Shown in pieces: positions 7,804 through 16,927 of a stretch of DNA of 64,000 nt (the stretch's first letter is position 1; each line of letters starts with the position of its first letter). Under the pieces are notes generated by a model that did not search any database, was not told where the DNA came from, and saw nothing but the letters and a program-made list of their open reading frames with translations. The translations under genes and the position numbers were made by a program. This DNA is from Lentzea kentuckyensis (lineage in GTDB: Bacteria > Actinomycetota > Actinomycetes > Mycobacteriales > Pseudonocardiaceae): contig NZ_MUYM01000028.1 of the NCBI RefSeq assembly GCF_002150765.1, forward strand, positions 6,815 to 70,814, given 5' to 3'.

Positions 7804-8267
7804 GGGGTGACCCGCCATGGCCGGAGACGCTGAACAGCAAAACGCCGGTGACCTGTGGTCACGGGCGACCTGTACTTCAAAACCATGGCAGACGCGATCA
7901 CGCTACACCGTGGACCTTTGTGACCTGCGCTCGCATCACGCCGGGAACATCTTGGGCGGCTCCCCACGGCATCCCAGCAGAGTCGCCTCCCGAACCGGAG
8001 CTTCACCTCGTCCAGTACTGATCTGCCACGTGGTTGATCGGTACGAACAGCAGGAGGAGTTCGGTGCTCACGGCCACGGGAGCTGAGCTTGTCTGTCCCG
8101 TGTCTCGAAACCCAGGCGGCAGCTCGTGTCGTGCAGAGCGGACGTCACGCGAGCTCAGACTGTCCCATGCGGGGTGGCGTGGCGCGTGCCCGTGCATCTC
8201 CGTGGCGCCAGTCGCGAACATGGCCACCTATCTCGCTCCGCCGGAGAGCTACCACCCGCCACAGGTG
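7804..8267. other. Long intergenic region upstream of csp
   Basis: About 460 bases with no supportable gene on either strand. It includes the csp promoter side (7820-7950, locally A/T-richer) and the region beyond the alpha-galactosidase stop. The ORFs here lack family resemblance and ribosome binding sites. Confidence 0.5.
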
Positions 8268-10226
8268 TCAGCAGGTGATGGTGGCAGCGGCCCAGTCCGC
8301 GTGGTCCGAGTTGTTGCCGTCACCTCCGTCGGTGACCTGGAGGTCGAGCATTCGCACACCGGTCACGTCGGCCTGGACCGGCACGGCCTCCGCACCGCCC
8401 CGCAGCACCGGGGTGACGGCGAGTTCACGCCCGTCGCCCAGCACCCGGAAGGACACGCTGCCCAGGCCGTTCGTCTCGTCGTCCACCCCGACCTGCGCGG
8501 TGAACGCCGAGCAGGTGGTGCCGAGGTAGATCCGCACGGACGACGCGGCGTGCACGCCCAGACCGGTCTGGTACCGGACACCGCCGATGGTGATCGGCTT
8601 GCCGTCGGTCGGGGACTGCTCACCGTTGCTGCGGTCGCGTTCCACCGGGCCCCAGCTGTTGACCTCCGACACGAACGGCAGGCCGGAAACACGGTGGGCA
8701 CCTGTGGACGGTGCCGTGACCAAGGGCGGCGCGATCTCGCTCCAGCGCGACTCCGCGCCCGCCGTCGTGTGATAGCTCGCCCCCGCGGTCAGCTTGACGG
8801 TCGCCGCCGACGTCACGGGTCTGGCCGTCACCGTCCAGGTGGTGGTGAAACCGCGGCCGGGCAGCACCAACGGCGTCTCGCGCACCGACGGTCCGTTGAG
8901 GACCCAGCCGTCCGGCACCTGGAGCTGCACCCTGGCGCCGATCAACGGGGACGTGCCGTCGTTGACCAGACCGGTGGTCACCGTGAACGGCCGGGCACCG
9001 TCGACCAGTTCCGGTCCGGCGAGCGTGAACGACGTCAGCGGGGCGAGCTTCGCCGTGCCGCCCGGCCACACCCGGTACGTCACCGCGCCGTGTGACAGGA
9101 CGCCGCCGCGGATCATGCCGGAGCTCGCGTGCTGCTCCTTGCTCCACAGGTCCTTGACGCGGTACGACCTTCCCGCCGGCAGGCCGAGCTCGGTGGCGGT
9201 CGCGCCGATGGCGGCGTTGGCAGTGCCGCGGTTGAGCAGGACGACCGCGACCGAGCCGTCCGACATGGGCTTGGCCCACACCTCCTGGTCGCCGTCGTCA
9301 CGCACCTTGCGACCCTGCGTGCCCGACCAGTCCTGGTTCACCGCCAGCAGATCACGGTTGAGCAGGATGCGTTTGGTCGCGTCGTCCATCGACCGGACGT
9401 CGTTGCCCGCGATGAGCGGCGCGTTGAGCACGGACCACAGTGCGAAGTGCGCGCGGTACTCGGCGTCGGTCATGCCGCCGTTCCCGACCTCCAGCATGTC
9501 CGGGTCGTTCCACCCGTCCGGGCCCGCGTACCGCTCCAGGCCGACCTGCTGGTCGAGGATGCCCATCACCGACGTCCAGTTGTCGGAGATGTCGCCGGTG
9601 GTCCGCCACAGGTGCCCGCCGACCGCCCGGCCGAGCCCTTCCCACGGCCGGTTCTGGCCCCACTCGCACAGGCTGTAGACGATGTTCCTGCCGGTCTTGC
9701 GCAACGCCTCACCCATCGCGCGATACCGGTCCAGCGCCGGACGGTTCTCGTTGTAGCAGTTGTCGTACTTGAGATAGTCGACGCCCCAGTCCGCCCACGT
9801 CCGCGCGTCGGTCTCCTCGTGGTCGATGCTGGCAGGGAAGCCCGCGCACGTCTTCGTTCCCGCCGACGAGTAGATGCCCAGCTTCAGGCTCTTGCCGTGG
9901 ACGTAGTCCGCCAACGCCTTGATACCGCTGGGAAAGCGGGTCGGGTCCGCTTGCAGCCTGCCCTCGGCGTCACGGTCGCGTGCCATCCAGCAGTCGTCGA
10001 TGTTGACGTAGGTGTACCCGGCGTCACGCATGCCGGACGACACGATGGCGTCCGCGGTCTGCCGGATGAGGTTCTCGTCGATGTTGCAGCCGAACTGGTT
10101 CCACGAGTTCCACCCCAGCGGGGGAGTGGACAAGACGGCGGCTGAAGGCTCGCCGCCGGCCGCGGTCGGTGCGATGAGGGAAAGGGGAAGCAGTGCCGAG
10201 ACGATCAGCGCGATCCTGCGACGCAT
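8268..10226 (-). CDS. Secreted GH27 alpha-galactosidase with NEW3 and NPCBM domains
   Basis: 652 residues. Signal peptide 1-23. GH27 catalytic barrel about 34-390 opens with TPPLGWNSWNQFGCNI. Nucleophile Asp155 is in YLKYDNC and the general acid Asp212 in RTTGDISDNW. A NEW3-like beta-sandwich (about 395-475) and a C-terminal NPCBM domain (about 505-652, EVNSWGPVERDRSNGEQ, YQTGLGVHAASSV) should bind sugars. It removes terminal alpha-galactose, for example from galactomannan side chains. It is the last gene of a minus-strand operon after the beta-mannosidase and GH5 genes, 30 bases behind the latter. Confidence 0.92.
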   Translation of the reverse strand: MRRRIALIVSALLPLSLIAPTAAGGEPSAAVLSTPPLGWNSWNQFGCNIDENLIRQTADAIVSSGMRDAGYTYVNIDDCWMARDRDAEGRLQADPTRFPSGIKALADYVHGKSLKLGIYSSAGTKTCAGFPASIDHEETDARTWADWGVDYLKYDNCYNENRPALDRYRAMGEALRKTGRNIVYSLCEWGQNRPWEGLGRAVGGHLWRTTGDISDNWTSVMGILDQQVGLERYAGPDGWNDPDMLEVGNGGMTDAEYRAHFALWSVLNAPLIAGNDVRSMDDATKRILLNRDLLAVNQDWSGTQGRKVRDDGDQEVWAKPMSDGSVAVVLLNRGTANAAIGATATELGLPAGRSYRVKDLWSKEQHASSGMIRGGVLSHGAVTYRVWPGGTAKLAPLTSFTLAGPELVDGARPFTVTTGLVNDGTSPLIGARVQLQVPDGWVLNGPSVRETPLVLPGRGFTTTWTVTARPVTSAATVKLTAGASYHTTAGAESRWSEIAPPLVTAPSTGAHRVSGLPFVSEVNSWGPVERDRSNGEQSPTDGKPITIGGVRYQTGLGVHAASSVRIYLGTTCSAFTAQVGVDDETNGLGSVSFRVLGDGRELAVTPVLRGGAEAVPVQADVTGVRMLDLQVTDGGDGNNSDHADWAAATITC

Positions 10227-10256
10227 GAACGTCCTCCTCTGGAGTGATCAGCGGAG

Positions 10257-11774
10257 CTACGGGGTCTGGCTGCGAAGGTGAGCCTTGAAGCCCTCACCGA
10301 CACCGGGCTCGGGTGTGCCGTTCCAGTCCTTGATGAGCACGGCGCCGGTGCTGCAGCCCCACGGGTTCCAGGTCCACGCGAGGTAACCCAGGCCGTGCGT
10401 GTCGGCCCAGTTCACCAACCGCTGCATGTAGTCGAAACCGCAGTTGTCCTGGCCGAACTCACCGATCACGACCGGAACCTGTTGTGCCAGCGGGGAGATC
10501 TGGCTGTCCCAGCAGGATTCGGTGGCGCAGGCGTTGAAGCTGTAGGCGTGCCAGGAGGCCGCGATGTTGTTCAACGGGTCGATCGGCTTGTGCGCCAGCC
10601 ATTCCCGCATGTCGTTGGCCCACTCCAGGCCGCCCAGCATGAGGACGTTGGTCGCGCCCGTGGCCCGCACCGCGTCGACCAGGTCCTGCATGCCGGCGGT
10701 CTCGTACGGGAGACCGGTGCAGGTGCCGCCGTCCCGCCAGCACTGCCAGCCCAGGGTCTTGTTCCAGTCGCTGGCGATCTCCGGGTACGGCTCGTTGAAC
10801 AGGTCGAGGACGACGGCGTCGTTGCCCTTGAACGCGGTGGCGACGCCCGTCCAGAACTGCGGGGCGTACCGCGCGTCCGGCATCGGCTTCTGGCACAGCG
10901 CGTGCTCGTCCTTGCAGTGCCAGTCCGGCCCGTTCGTGTAGGCGCCCCAGGTCCAGTGCAGGTCGAGGATCACGTTGATGCCGTTCTTCACCAGCAGGCC
11001 CACGTAGTCCTTGACGGCCTGCTGGTAGGTGGCACCGCCGGGGGAGCCGTTGACGCCCAGCCAGCACTCCTCGTTCAACGGGATGCGCACCGCGTGGATG
11101 TTCCAGGTCTTCATCGCGTCCACCGACGCCTGGTCCACGGGACCGTTGTCCCACATGCCCTTGCCCTGCACGCAGGCGAACTCGCCGCTGGAGCGGCTCA
11201 CCCCGAGCAGCCGGTACGGCTTGCCCTTGTCAGTGACGATCTTGTTGCCGGAGACGCGCAACGCCGGTGCGGGACCGTCGACCGGCGGGGTGCCCGTCGT
11301 TGTCGTGGTGGTGGTGGTCGTCGTCGGTGGGATGCCGGTGCACGCGGCACCGTTGACGGCGAAGTCCGTGGGCTTGGCATTGGTGCCGCTGTAGGAGAAG
11401 TTGGCCCCAGCGCTGACTTTGCCGCCGGCCGGGACGGTGCCGTTCCAGCTCAGGTTGGTGACGGTGACCTTCTTGCCCGACTGGGACCAGGTGCCGCTCC
11501 AGCCGTTCTGAAGGGTCTGGTCGCCGGCGTAGGTGTAGGTCAGCGTCCAGCCGTCGACCGCCGACGAACCGACGTTGGAGATGGTCACAGTGGCGCCGAA
11601 CCCACTGCCCCAGTCGTTGGTCGTGTAGTCGACCCGGCACGCGAACGCCGCCGCCGCGCTCGCGTCACTCGCCCACGACCCGCCCGCCGCTGCCAACAGC
11701 GCCGTGGACGTGATGGACACCGCGGCAGCCAACGCGGCGAACGTGGTGCGACGATTTCTGACTGTTCCCGACAT
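10257..11774 (-). CDS. Secreted CBM2-GH5 glycoside hydrolase (cellulase/mannanase type)
   Basis: 505 residues. Signal peptide about 1-42. CBM2 cellulose-binding module 44-147 (CRVDYTTNDWGSGFGATVTI, conserved Trp residues). Thr-only linker 151-160. GH5 domain about 170-505 with acid/base Glu328 in DLFNEPY and nucleophile Glu439 in VVIGEFG. The neighbours (alpha-galactosidase, beta-mannosidase) argue for a mannan backbone, but the sequence (SGEFACVQGKGMWDNGP) also resembles GH5 endoglucanases, so specificity is open. ATG 11774 is preferred over GTG 11780: AAAGGAG lies 5 bases upstream of it. Confidence 0.88.
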   Translation of the reverse strand: MSGTVRNRRTTFAALAAAVSITSTALLAAAGGSWASDASAAAAFACRVDYTTNDWGSGFGATVTISNVGSSAVDGWTLTYTYAGDQTLQNGWSGTWSQSGKKVTVTNLSWNGTVPAGGKVSAGANFSYSGTNAKPTDFAVNGAACTGIPPTTTTTTTTTTGTPPVDGPAPALRVSGNKIVTDKGKPYRLLGVSRSSGEFACVQGKGMWDNGPVDQASVDAMKTWNIHAVRIPLNEECWLGVNGSPGGATYQQAVKDYVGLLVKNGINVILDLHWTWGAYTNGPDWHCKDEHALCQKPMPDARYAPQFWTGVATAFKGNDAVVLDLFNEPYPEIASDWNKTLGWQCWRDGGTCTGLPYETAGMQDLVDAVRATGATNVLMLGGLEWANDMREWLAHKPIDPLNNIAASWHAYSFNACATESCWDSQISPLAQQVPVVIGEFGQDNCGFDYMQRLVNWADTHGLGYLAWTWNPWGCSTGAVLIKDWNGTPEPGVGEGFKAHLRSQTP

Positions 11775-11841
11775 CAGCACTCCTTTGTGCAGGGTGGTGT
11801 TCAGTCCGGACAGGACAAGTACTCGCGTGTGGACTTCCTGC

Positions 11842-14274
11842 TCACACAGACGTGTTGGCGCAGCGCAGCACGCGTGGGTGCAGCAATGCGGCCGGATCGC
11901 GCAGCTTCTCCGACGTGCGCACGATGAAGTGATGTGCTTCGCCGGCGGTCAGTGAGACGAGCATGTCGTCGACGACCGCGTCACCGGCCACCTTGTCGGC
12001 GAGCAGACCGAGGTCCCGGACGAACGAGGTGGCCCGCACGTCGACGCGGTACCCATCGGCCACGGGCGTGACGTCCGCGGTGAACGGTGCCGGGTCGTAG
12101 CGGAGGTCGAGGTCTTCGCGGAACAGGTGGTGGGTGCGGACATCGCGGGAGGTCGCGACCAGCACTTCGCTCGTCGGATCGGCGGGCTCGAGGAGATCGT
12201 CGGCCAACGCCAGCAGCGCGGTGGATCGAGGCGGCACGTCGAGTCGCAGTTCGGCGGTGGCCAGCAGCGCGCCGGCGAAGTCCTGCCGGGTCACGTGCAC
12301 CGCACCCGCCCACGGCTCGTCGTGGTCGTTGACAGCGATCAGCGTGGGCTTCCCCTCGCGGGGCTGGACGGTCAGCAGCCGCGGTGCGAACGCGTGCTTG
12401 AGGGCGTAGTAGAGGGGCTTGGGGCGTTCGTCGCTGTCGATGGCGGCCCACGAGGTGACCGGCCAGCAGTCGTTGAGCTGCCAGACCAGGGTTCCCGCGG
12501 TCCGCGGCCACCAGGAGCGGTAGTGCTCGACGCCGAAGGCCACCGCGCGGGCCTGGTTGAGCTGGGTCGCCCAGTGCCACTGCTCGAAGTCGGCCGGCAC
12601 CGGCAGGTGGGGCGCGAGGCCTCGGTCCAGGTTGGCGTTGCCGTTGTGGCCTTTCTGGTGGAGCAGGAACGCGGGGGAGGTGGGTGTCAACGGCTCGTCG
12701 TGGATCCATCGGGTGAGGGTGGCCCAGGTGGGCGGCCCCTGAAAGCCGAACTCGGCGCAGAACCTCGGAACGTGGTCGCGGTAGTGCGTGTAGTCCAGGA
12801 AGTTCCAGACGTCCCAGTCGTGGCGGGTGCCGTGGTCTGCGTCGTTGGGTGGCAGGTCGCCAGGGCTGTACGGGCTGCCCGGTGCGTACGGGCGGGTGGG
12901 ATCGAGCTCTTCGACGATCTTGGGCAGAATCTCGTGGTAGTAGCCGCCGCCCCAGCTCCGTCCCTCCAGGCCGTCCTGCCAGCCCCAGTCGGTGTAGGCG
13001 GGGAGGTTCTCGTTGTTGCCGTTCCACAGCACCAGGGACGGGTGGGCGAGGATGCGGGTGACGTTCTCCTCGGCCTCGGCCTCGACCTCCCCGCGCTGCG
13101 GCTCCTCCTCGGCGTAGTAGGCGCACGAGAAGGGGAAGTCCTGCCACACCATCACGCCGCGTTCGTCGCAGACGTCGTAGAAGTCGTCGGTTTCGTAAAT
13201 GCCGCCGCCCCAGACCCGCAGCATGTTCATGTTCGCGCCGACGGCCTGGTCGATCCGGCGCACGAGGCGCTCGCGGGTGACCCTGGTGAGAAAGTGGTCG
13301 TCCGGGATCCAGTTGGCGCCCTTGGCGAAGACGCGCTTGCCGTTCACGACGAAGACGAACGGGGTGCCGAACTCGTCCGGTTCGGTGTCCACGGTGACGG
13401 TGCGGAACCCGATCCGGCGCTCGACGGCGTCCACCTGCCGGCCATCGGCCAGCAGCGCGACGGTCAGGTCGTAGAGCGGCTGGTCCCCGTGGCCCACCGG
13501 CCACCACAACCGGGCGTCCGGCACGAGAACGACGATGTGTGCGACGTCGCCGGTGATCGCGACTCGTTCCGCGTGTGCGCCGACCGTGACGAGCGCGGTG
13601 TAGTCGCGATCCGCGGCGCGGTCCAGTTCGAGGTGCACGTCGACGCGGCCGGTGCCGTCGGCATGGACCGTGACGAGCGGACGCACCTGGGTGAGGCGCG
13701 CGGTGTCCCATCGTTCCAGCCGCACTGGTTTCCACAGGCCTGCGGTCTGGAGGTCGGGTCCCCAGTCCCAGCCGAAGGAGCAGGCCATCTTGCGGATCGC
13801 GTTGTACGGGTGCGGGTACGCCCGTTGCCGCCAGCCGAGTTCGGTCTCCGTCTGCTCGGCGTGGGTGAGCGCGGACCGCAGCGTCACCGTCAGGTCGTTG
13901 TCACCGTCGCGCAGCGATCGCCCGACGTCGAAGCGATAGCCGCGATGCATGTTGGCGGTGTGGCCGAGCACCTCCCCGTTCAACTCGACGGTGGCGACGG
14001 TGTCGATGCCGTCGAAGACCAGGTCCACCCGCTCACCGGCCCGCGGCGCCTCCGCCCGGAACGTCGTCGAGCACTGCCAGTCGACGCGGTGCAACCAGGT
14101 CAGCGCCGCCTCGTTGCTGTCCAGGTACGGGTCAGGGATGAGGCCTGCGGCCATCAGATCGAGGTGGGTGCTGCCGGGTACCTGGGCTGGCACGTCCAGG
14201 CCGGCGAGAAAGCCCGGCACCGGACCTCCCACGGCACGCAGACGCCAGCCGTCGTGCAGGGGCGAGCTCGTCAC
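11842..14274 (-). CDS. GH2 beta-mannosidase
   Basis: 810 residues with no signal peptide, so probably intracellular. N-terminal galactose-binding-like domain (FDGIDTVATVELNGEVLG near 87-104), an Ig-like domain, and a GH2 barrel with WNGNNEN (acid/base Glu422) and FCAEFGFQ (nucleophile Glu508). The MRVWGGGIYE-like MLRVWGGGIY is typical of beta-mannosidases. It would cleave mannobiose and short manno-oligosaccharides imported after extracellular attack. It is the first gene of the operon; the GH5 start follows 67 bases after its stop. Probably repressed by the adjacent ROK protein. Confidence 0.9.
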   Translation of the reverse strand: MTSSPLHDGWRLRAVGGPVPGFLAGLDVPAQVPGSTHLDLMAAGLIPDPYLDSNEAALTWLHRVDWQCSTTFRAEAPRAGERVDLVFDGIDTVATVELNGEVLGHTANMHRGYRFDVGRSLRDGDNDLTVTLRSALTHAEQTETELGWRQRAYPHPYNAIRKMACSFGWDWGPDLQTAGLWKPVRLERWDTARLTQVRPLVTVHADGTGRVDVHLELDRAADRDYTALVTVGAHAERVAITGDVAHIVVLVPDARLWWPVGHGDQPLYDLTVALLADGRQVDAVERRIGFRTVTVDTEPDEFGTPFVFVVNGKRVFAKGANWIPDDHFLTRVTRERLVRRIDQAVGANMNMLRVWGGGIYETDDFYDVCDERGVMVWQDFPFSCAYYAEEEPQRGEVEAEAEENVTRILAHPSLVLWNGNNENLPAYTDWGWQDGLEGRSWGGGYYHEILPKIVEELDPTRPYAPGSPYSPGDLPPNDADHGTRHDWDVWNFLDYTHYRDHVPRFCAEFGFQGPPTWATLTRWIHDEPLTPTSPAFLLHQKGHNGNANLDRGLAPHLPVPADFEQWHWATQLNQARAVAFGVEHYRSWWPRTAGTLVWQLNDCWPVTSWAAIDSDERPKPLYYALKHAFAPRLLTVQPREGKPTLIAVNDHDEPWAGAVHVTRQDFAGALLATAELRLDVPPRSTALLALADDLLEPADPTSEVLVATSRDVRTHHLFREDLDLRYDPAPFTADVTPVADGYRVDVRATSFVRDLGLLADKVAGDAVVDDMLVSLTAGEAHHFIVRTSEKLRDPAALLHPRVLRCANTSV

Positions 14275-14322
14275 GGCAGCTCTTTTCCTTGTTGGTCGAC
14301 GCAGGGTTGAAGACCACTTGAA

Positions 14323-14351
14323 TGCTTACTCAGGTAGCCGAAGTAAGTCAA
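14323..14351 (-). promoter_or_regulatory. Promoter of the mannan operon with embedded inverted repeat
   Basis: On the minus strand TTGACT (14351-14346), a 17-base spacer and TAAGCA (14328-14323) form a plausible -35/-10 pair. Inverted half-sites CTTACT (14325-14330) and AGTAAG (14342-14347) overlie both elements and span the spacer, the expected position of a repressor operator. Similar TTACT half-sites recur upstream of the ROK gene at 16019-16032. Confidence 0.5.
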
Positions 14352-14726
14352 CGGCCTGGTTCAACGGGTGCCGAGGTCGGCCGTGCGGTTAGGCAAGTCG
14401 GACGCGGGTAGCGTGATCTGTGAACGTTTTCATCGGCAGGTTTCCGCAACCGACTTGGCGCGATGACAGCGTGAGAGACGGGTGCGGCGTGGTGTCCTGC
14501 CGGGCGTGAACTACCCCTGCCACGTTCCGGGGCGCGCCACCGCTATGGCTCCGCAACCCGTACTGGCCGCAGCAGGCCGCGCTCACACTCGGCGCCGAGC
14601 CTCGCTGGCCGGACCAGTACGGCTACGCCGTACGCCGGCGCGCCAAGGGATGAGCCGGACGGCACCCACTCGCCCAGCGCAGAGCTTCACCCGCAAGCCG
14701 GACTGTTCGCCGCGCTGAGCGAACGA
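14352..14726. other. Spacer between beta-mannosidase and ROK genes
   Basis: About 375 bases with no supportable intact gene. It holds the second copy of the degenerate repeat (14482-14540). The plus-strand ORF around that repeat (14482-14718) reads as low-complexity Arg/Ala/Pro and is probably not a gene. Confidence 0.5.
14482..14540 (+). repeat. Degenerate dispersed repeat, copy B
   Basis: Partner of the repeat at 72-130 (see that entry). It begins GTGCGGCGTGGTG, reads MRRGVLPGVNYPCHVPGRA, and ends at CACGTTCCGGGGCGCGC. Confidence 0.4.
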
Positions 14727-15986
14727 TCAGACTGTCTCGACCGCACCGGCCGGCACTGGCCGCGCTCCGTTCTCGGCGCGGCCGGTGCCGGCCGTCAGCT
14801 CACTCTGCAGGACGAGCACCGCCCCGCCGATCGCCGCCGCGTCCGACCCGTTGACCGACGGCACCACTCGCACCGGATGCGCCCGCCGGGCGAACAACCG
14901 GCGGTCCAGCTCCTGCTGGATCACCGCCTGGTAGATCGAACCCGCCACCGTGAAGCTCGGTCCGGCCAGGACGATCGCGTCCAGGTCGAACAGGACCGCC
15001 AGGGTGACCGCGGCATGACCGAGGTAACGCGCGGACCGCTCGACGAGTTCGCGGGCCTCGGGATCACCGGCGTTCGCGGCTGCCGCGATCCGCGCGAACT
15101 CGCTCAGGAGGTCGTCGCCAGCCGGGTCGAGTGCCAGCCGCCGGGCGAGTCCCGGTGTCGCCAGCGCCTGCTTGACCAGAGCCGACGGGCCGGCGTAGTT
15201 CTCCAGGCAGCCGACGTTGCCACACGAGCACTCGTCGCCGTGGACGTCGATCGAGATGTGACCGATCTCCGCGGTGTTGGACGAGCTGCCCCGGTACACC
15301 TCACCGGCGACCACCACCCCGCCGCCGATCCCGGTCGCCATGTAGATGCAGCCGTAGGTGCTCCGCGGGTCCACCGCACCCATCCAGTACTCGCCGATGG
15401 CGGCTGCCGCGGCGTCGTTGTCGAGCAGCACTGGCAGGCCGAGACTCTCCGAAAGACGCTGTGCGACGGGGTAGTCGCGCCACTCCTCGGTGGGTTGCGG
15501 CGTCAACAGCACACCCGCCCGCCGGTCCTGCGGGCCGTAACTGACGAGACCGACTCCGAGTACCTTCTCCCGGTCGGCAGCCGCCGTCGTCAGCAGGGCA
15601 TCCACCTGTGCCGCCACCAGCGGCAGTGCTTGCTCCGGTGGCATCGAAGCCACGCCTTGAAACGTTGTCCTGGCCACCGGTCGTCCAGCCAGGTCGACGA
15701 CCACGATGACGCACGTGTTGCGCTCCAGCAGGACGCCCACGCTGTAGCGGGCCAGCGGGTTGAGCTGGACCAGCGTGCGCGGCTTGCCGCCCGTCGGCGC
15801 ACCACGACCGACCTCGATGATCAGGCCGTCGCCCAGGAGCTCCTTCACGACCTCGGAGATCGTCGCCCCGGTCAGGCCGGTCGCCGTGGTCAGCTCCACC
15901 CGGCTGATCGTGCGCGCGGCCCTGATCACGTCCAGGACCAAGCCGCGCGTCTTCGGCCGGCTTGCCCAGATCGGGCTCCTCGCCAC
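14727..15986 (-). CDS. ROK-family transcriptional repressor
   Basis: 419 residues. An N-terminal winged HTH (about 12-65, TRGLVLDVIRAARTISRVEL, TATGLTGATISEVVKELL) is fused to a ROK sugar-kinase-like domain. The latter has the zinc motif CSCGNVGCLENYAG and the sugar/ATP segments DNDAAAAAIGEYW and ATGIGGGVVVAGEVYRG. ROK repressors release DNA on binding a sugar or sugar phosphate. Its position beside the mannan genes suggests a manno- or galacto-sugar inducer. The start is GTG 15986, because AAGGGTGG lies 4 bases upstream and the homology begins there. The upstream ORF extension is not conserved. Confidence 0.88.
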   Translation of the reverse strand: MARSPIWASRPKTRGLVLDVIRAARTISRVELTTATGLTGATISEVVKELLGDGLIIEVGRGAPTGGKPRTLVQLNPLARYSVGVLLERNTCVIVVVDLAGRPVARTTFQGVASMPPEQALPLVAAQVDALLTTAAADREKVLGVGLVSYGPQDRRAGVLLTPQPTEEWRDYPVAQRLSESLGLPVLLDNDAAAAAIGEYWMGAVDPRSTYGCIYMATGIGGGVVVAGEVYRGSSSNTAEIGHISIDVHGDECSCGNVGCLENYAGPSALVKQALATPGLARRLALDPAGDDLLSEFARIAAAANAGDPEARELVERSARYLGHAAVTLAVLFDLDAIVLAGPSFTVAGSIYQAVIQQELDRRLFARRAHPVRVVPSVNGSDAAAIGGAVLVLQSELTAGTGRAENGARPVPAGAVETV

Positions 15987-16018
15987 GGTTCCACCCTTCA
16001 GCCGGCTGCTTTGCCAGG

Positions 16019-16032
16019 TTACTTTACTTACT
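16019..16032. promoter_or_regulatory. TTACT repeats upstream of the ROK gene
   Basis: Three TTACT units (16019-16023, 16024-16028, 16028-16032) lie 33-46 bases upstream of the ROK start. The same sequence forms the inverted repeat in the beta-mannosidase promoter, so both may be ROK operators (autoregulation plus operon control). Confidence 0.4.
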
Positions 16033-16124
16033 CCCGACCCTGGCTCATTCGCGCCGCCTCCACCGGTGCAGACCTCAGCTCGACTATCCGAGGGCTGAGT
16101 TTCGCAGGCACCTTTAGAAAGCTC

Positions 16125-16514
16125 ATGAGTGACCGAGTGAAGGTTGTGCTGACGTCCGACCCGCCGGGATGGTCTCCTTCGAACAACGCTCGTTCGGTGC
16201 TCGACTCCGATCCGCAGCGCAACACGGTGTTCTCCATCCACATGTACGGCGTCTACAACACCGCGGCGAAGATCAACGCGTACTTCGACGCGTTCCGCTC
16301 GGCGGGGCTGCCGTTGGTGGTAGGGGAGTTCGGGCACAACCACAGCGACGGCAACCCGGACGAGGACACGATCATGGCTCAGGCGCAGGCTCGCGGTCTC
16401 GGGTACATCGGCTGGTCGTGGAGCGGCAACGGCGTCGAGTACCTGACGCAGAGCTGGAGGACGGTTTCGCACCGTGAGGCGGTGCGATGGTGGCACGTGG
16501 ACCTTCTCCGGTAA
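16125..16514 (+). pseudogene. C-terminal fragment of a GH5 beta-mannanase
   Basis: The plus-strand reading (SDPQRNTVFSIHMYGVYNTA, then SAGLPLVVGEFGHNHSDGNP and LGYIGWSWSGNGVEYL) matches the C-terminal third of GH5_8-type mannan endo-1,4-beta-mannosidases, including the nucleophile Glu in VVGEFG. The signal peptide, the acid/base half and the mannanase C-terminus after VEYL are missing. A different frame just beyond (GGTWTFSGNQTGSAS near 16485) may be a shifted remnant of an appended binding module. It lies on the opposite strand to the mannan operon and looks like a decayed member of the same utilisation locus. Confidence 0.75.
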
Positions 16515-16606
16515 CCAGACCGGATCGGCGAGCGATACCCCTCCACATCACCGGAGCGCGTCTCACGCAACCGGCGCTGACCTTCTGATCCATCGCGTTC
16601 CGGCCC

Positions 16607-16790
16607 ATGAGGACACTCGTGGCCGGGCTGGTGCTGGCCCTCTCTCAGGCCCCCACGCCGGTATCGATCGACACCCATCTGGACCAGGCGCTCGACGCGA
16701 CTGGGCTGCCCGGCGTCTCGGTCGTCGTCACTCACGGCGGCGAAATCGTGCACGCCATCGGCGCCGGGACGGCCGCGTCGGGGCTGGACG
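16607..16790 (+). pseudogene. N-terminal fragment of a serine beta-lactamase-like hydrolase
   Basis: MRTLVAGLVLALSQAPTPVS, then HLDQALDATGLPGVSVVVTHGGEIVHAIGAGTA, is the signal peptide and first strands of a secreted class-C beta-lactamase/D-Ala-D-Ala carboxypeptidase-like protein. The match stops before the SxxK motif. The frame then runs on through unrelated sequence into the next gene, so it is a truncated remnant rather than a domain of that protein. Confidence 0.6.
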
Positions 16791-16927
16791 ACGAGGTGCG
16801 CGACCGCGGGTCTACTCTCGAGACCCAAGAGGACAGGGTTCGTCCTCTACACCCAGGAGTGCTGCAGTGTCCTGGGCACAGCTCGGCCGGGTTGTTCCTG
16901 CGCCGAGCAGTGGTCGCGGGGGCGGAC

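Noticed and set aside
11298-11330. Possible trinucleotide microsatellite in the GH5 gene
   Set aside because: It encodes the Thr linker between CBM2 and catalytic domain, a normal feature of such enzymes.
12127-14310. 727-residue plus-strand ORF opposite beta-mannosidase
   Set aside because: Antisense shadow; the GH2 catalytic motifs are on the minus strand.
15987-16496. Upstream extension of the ROK ORF
   Set aside because: It runs antisense to the mannanase fragment; a ribosome binding site and homology place the start at 15986.
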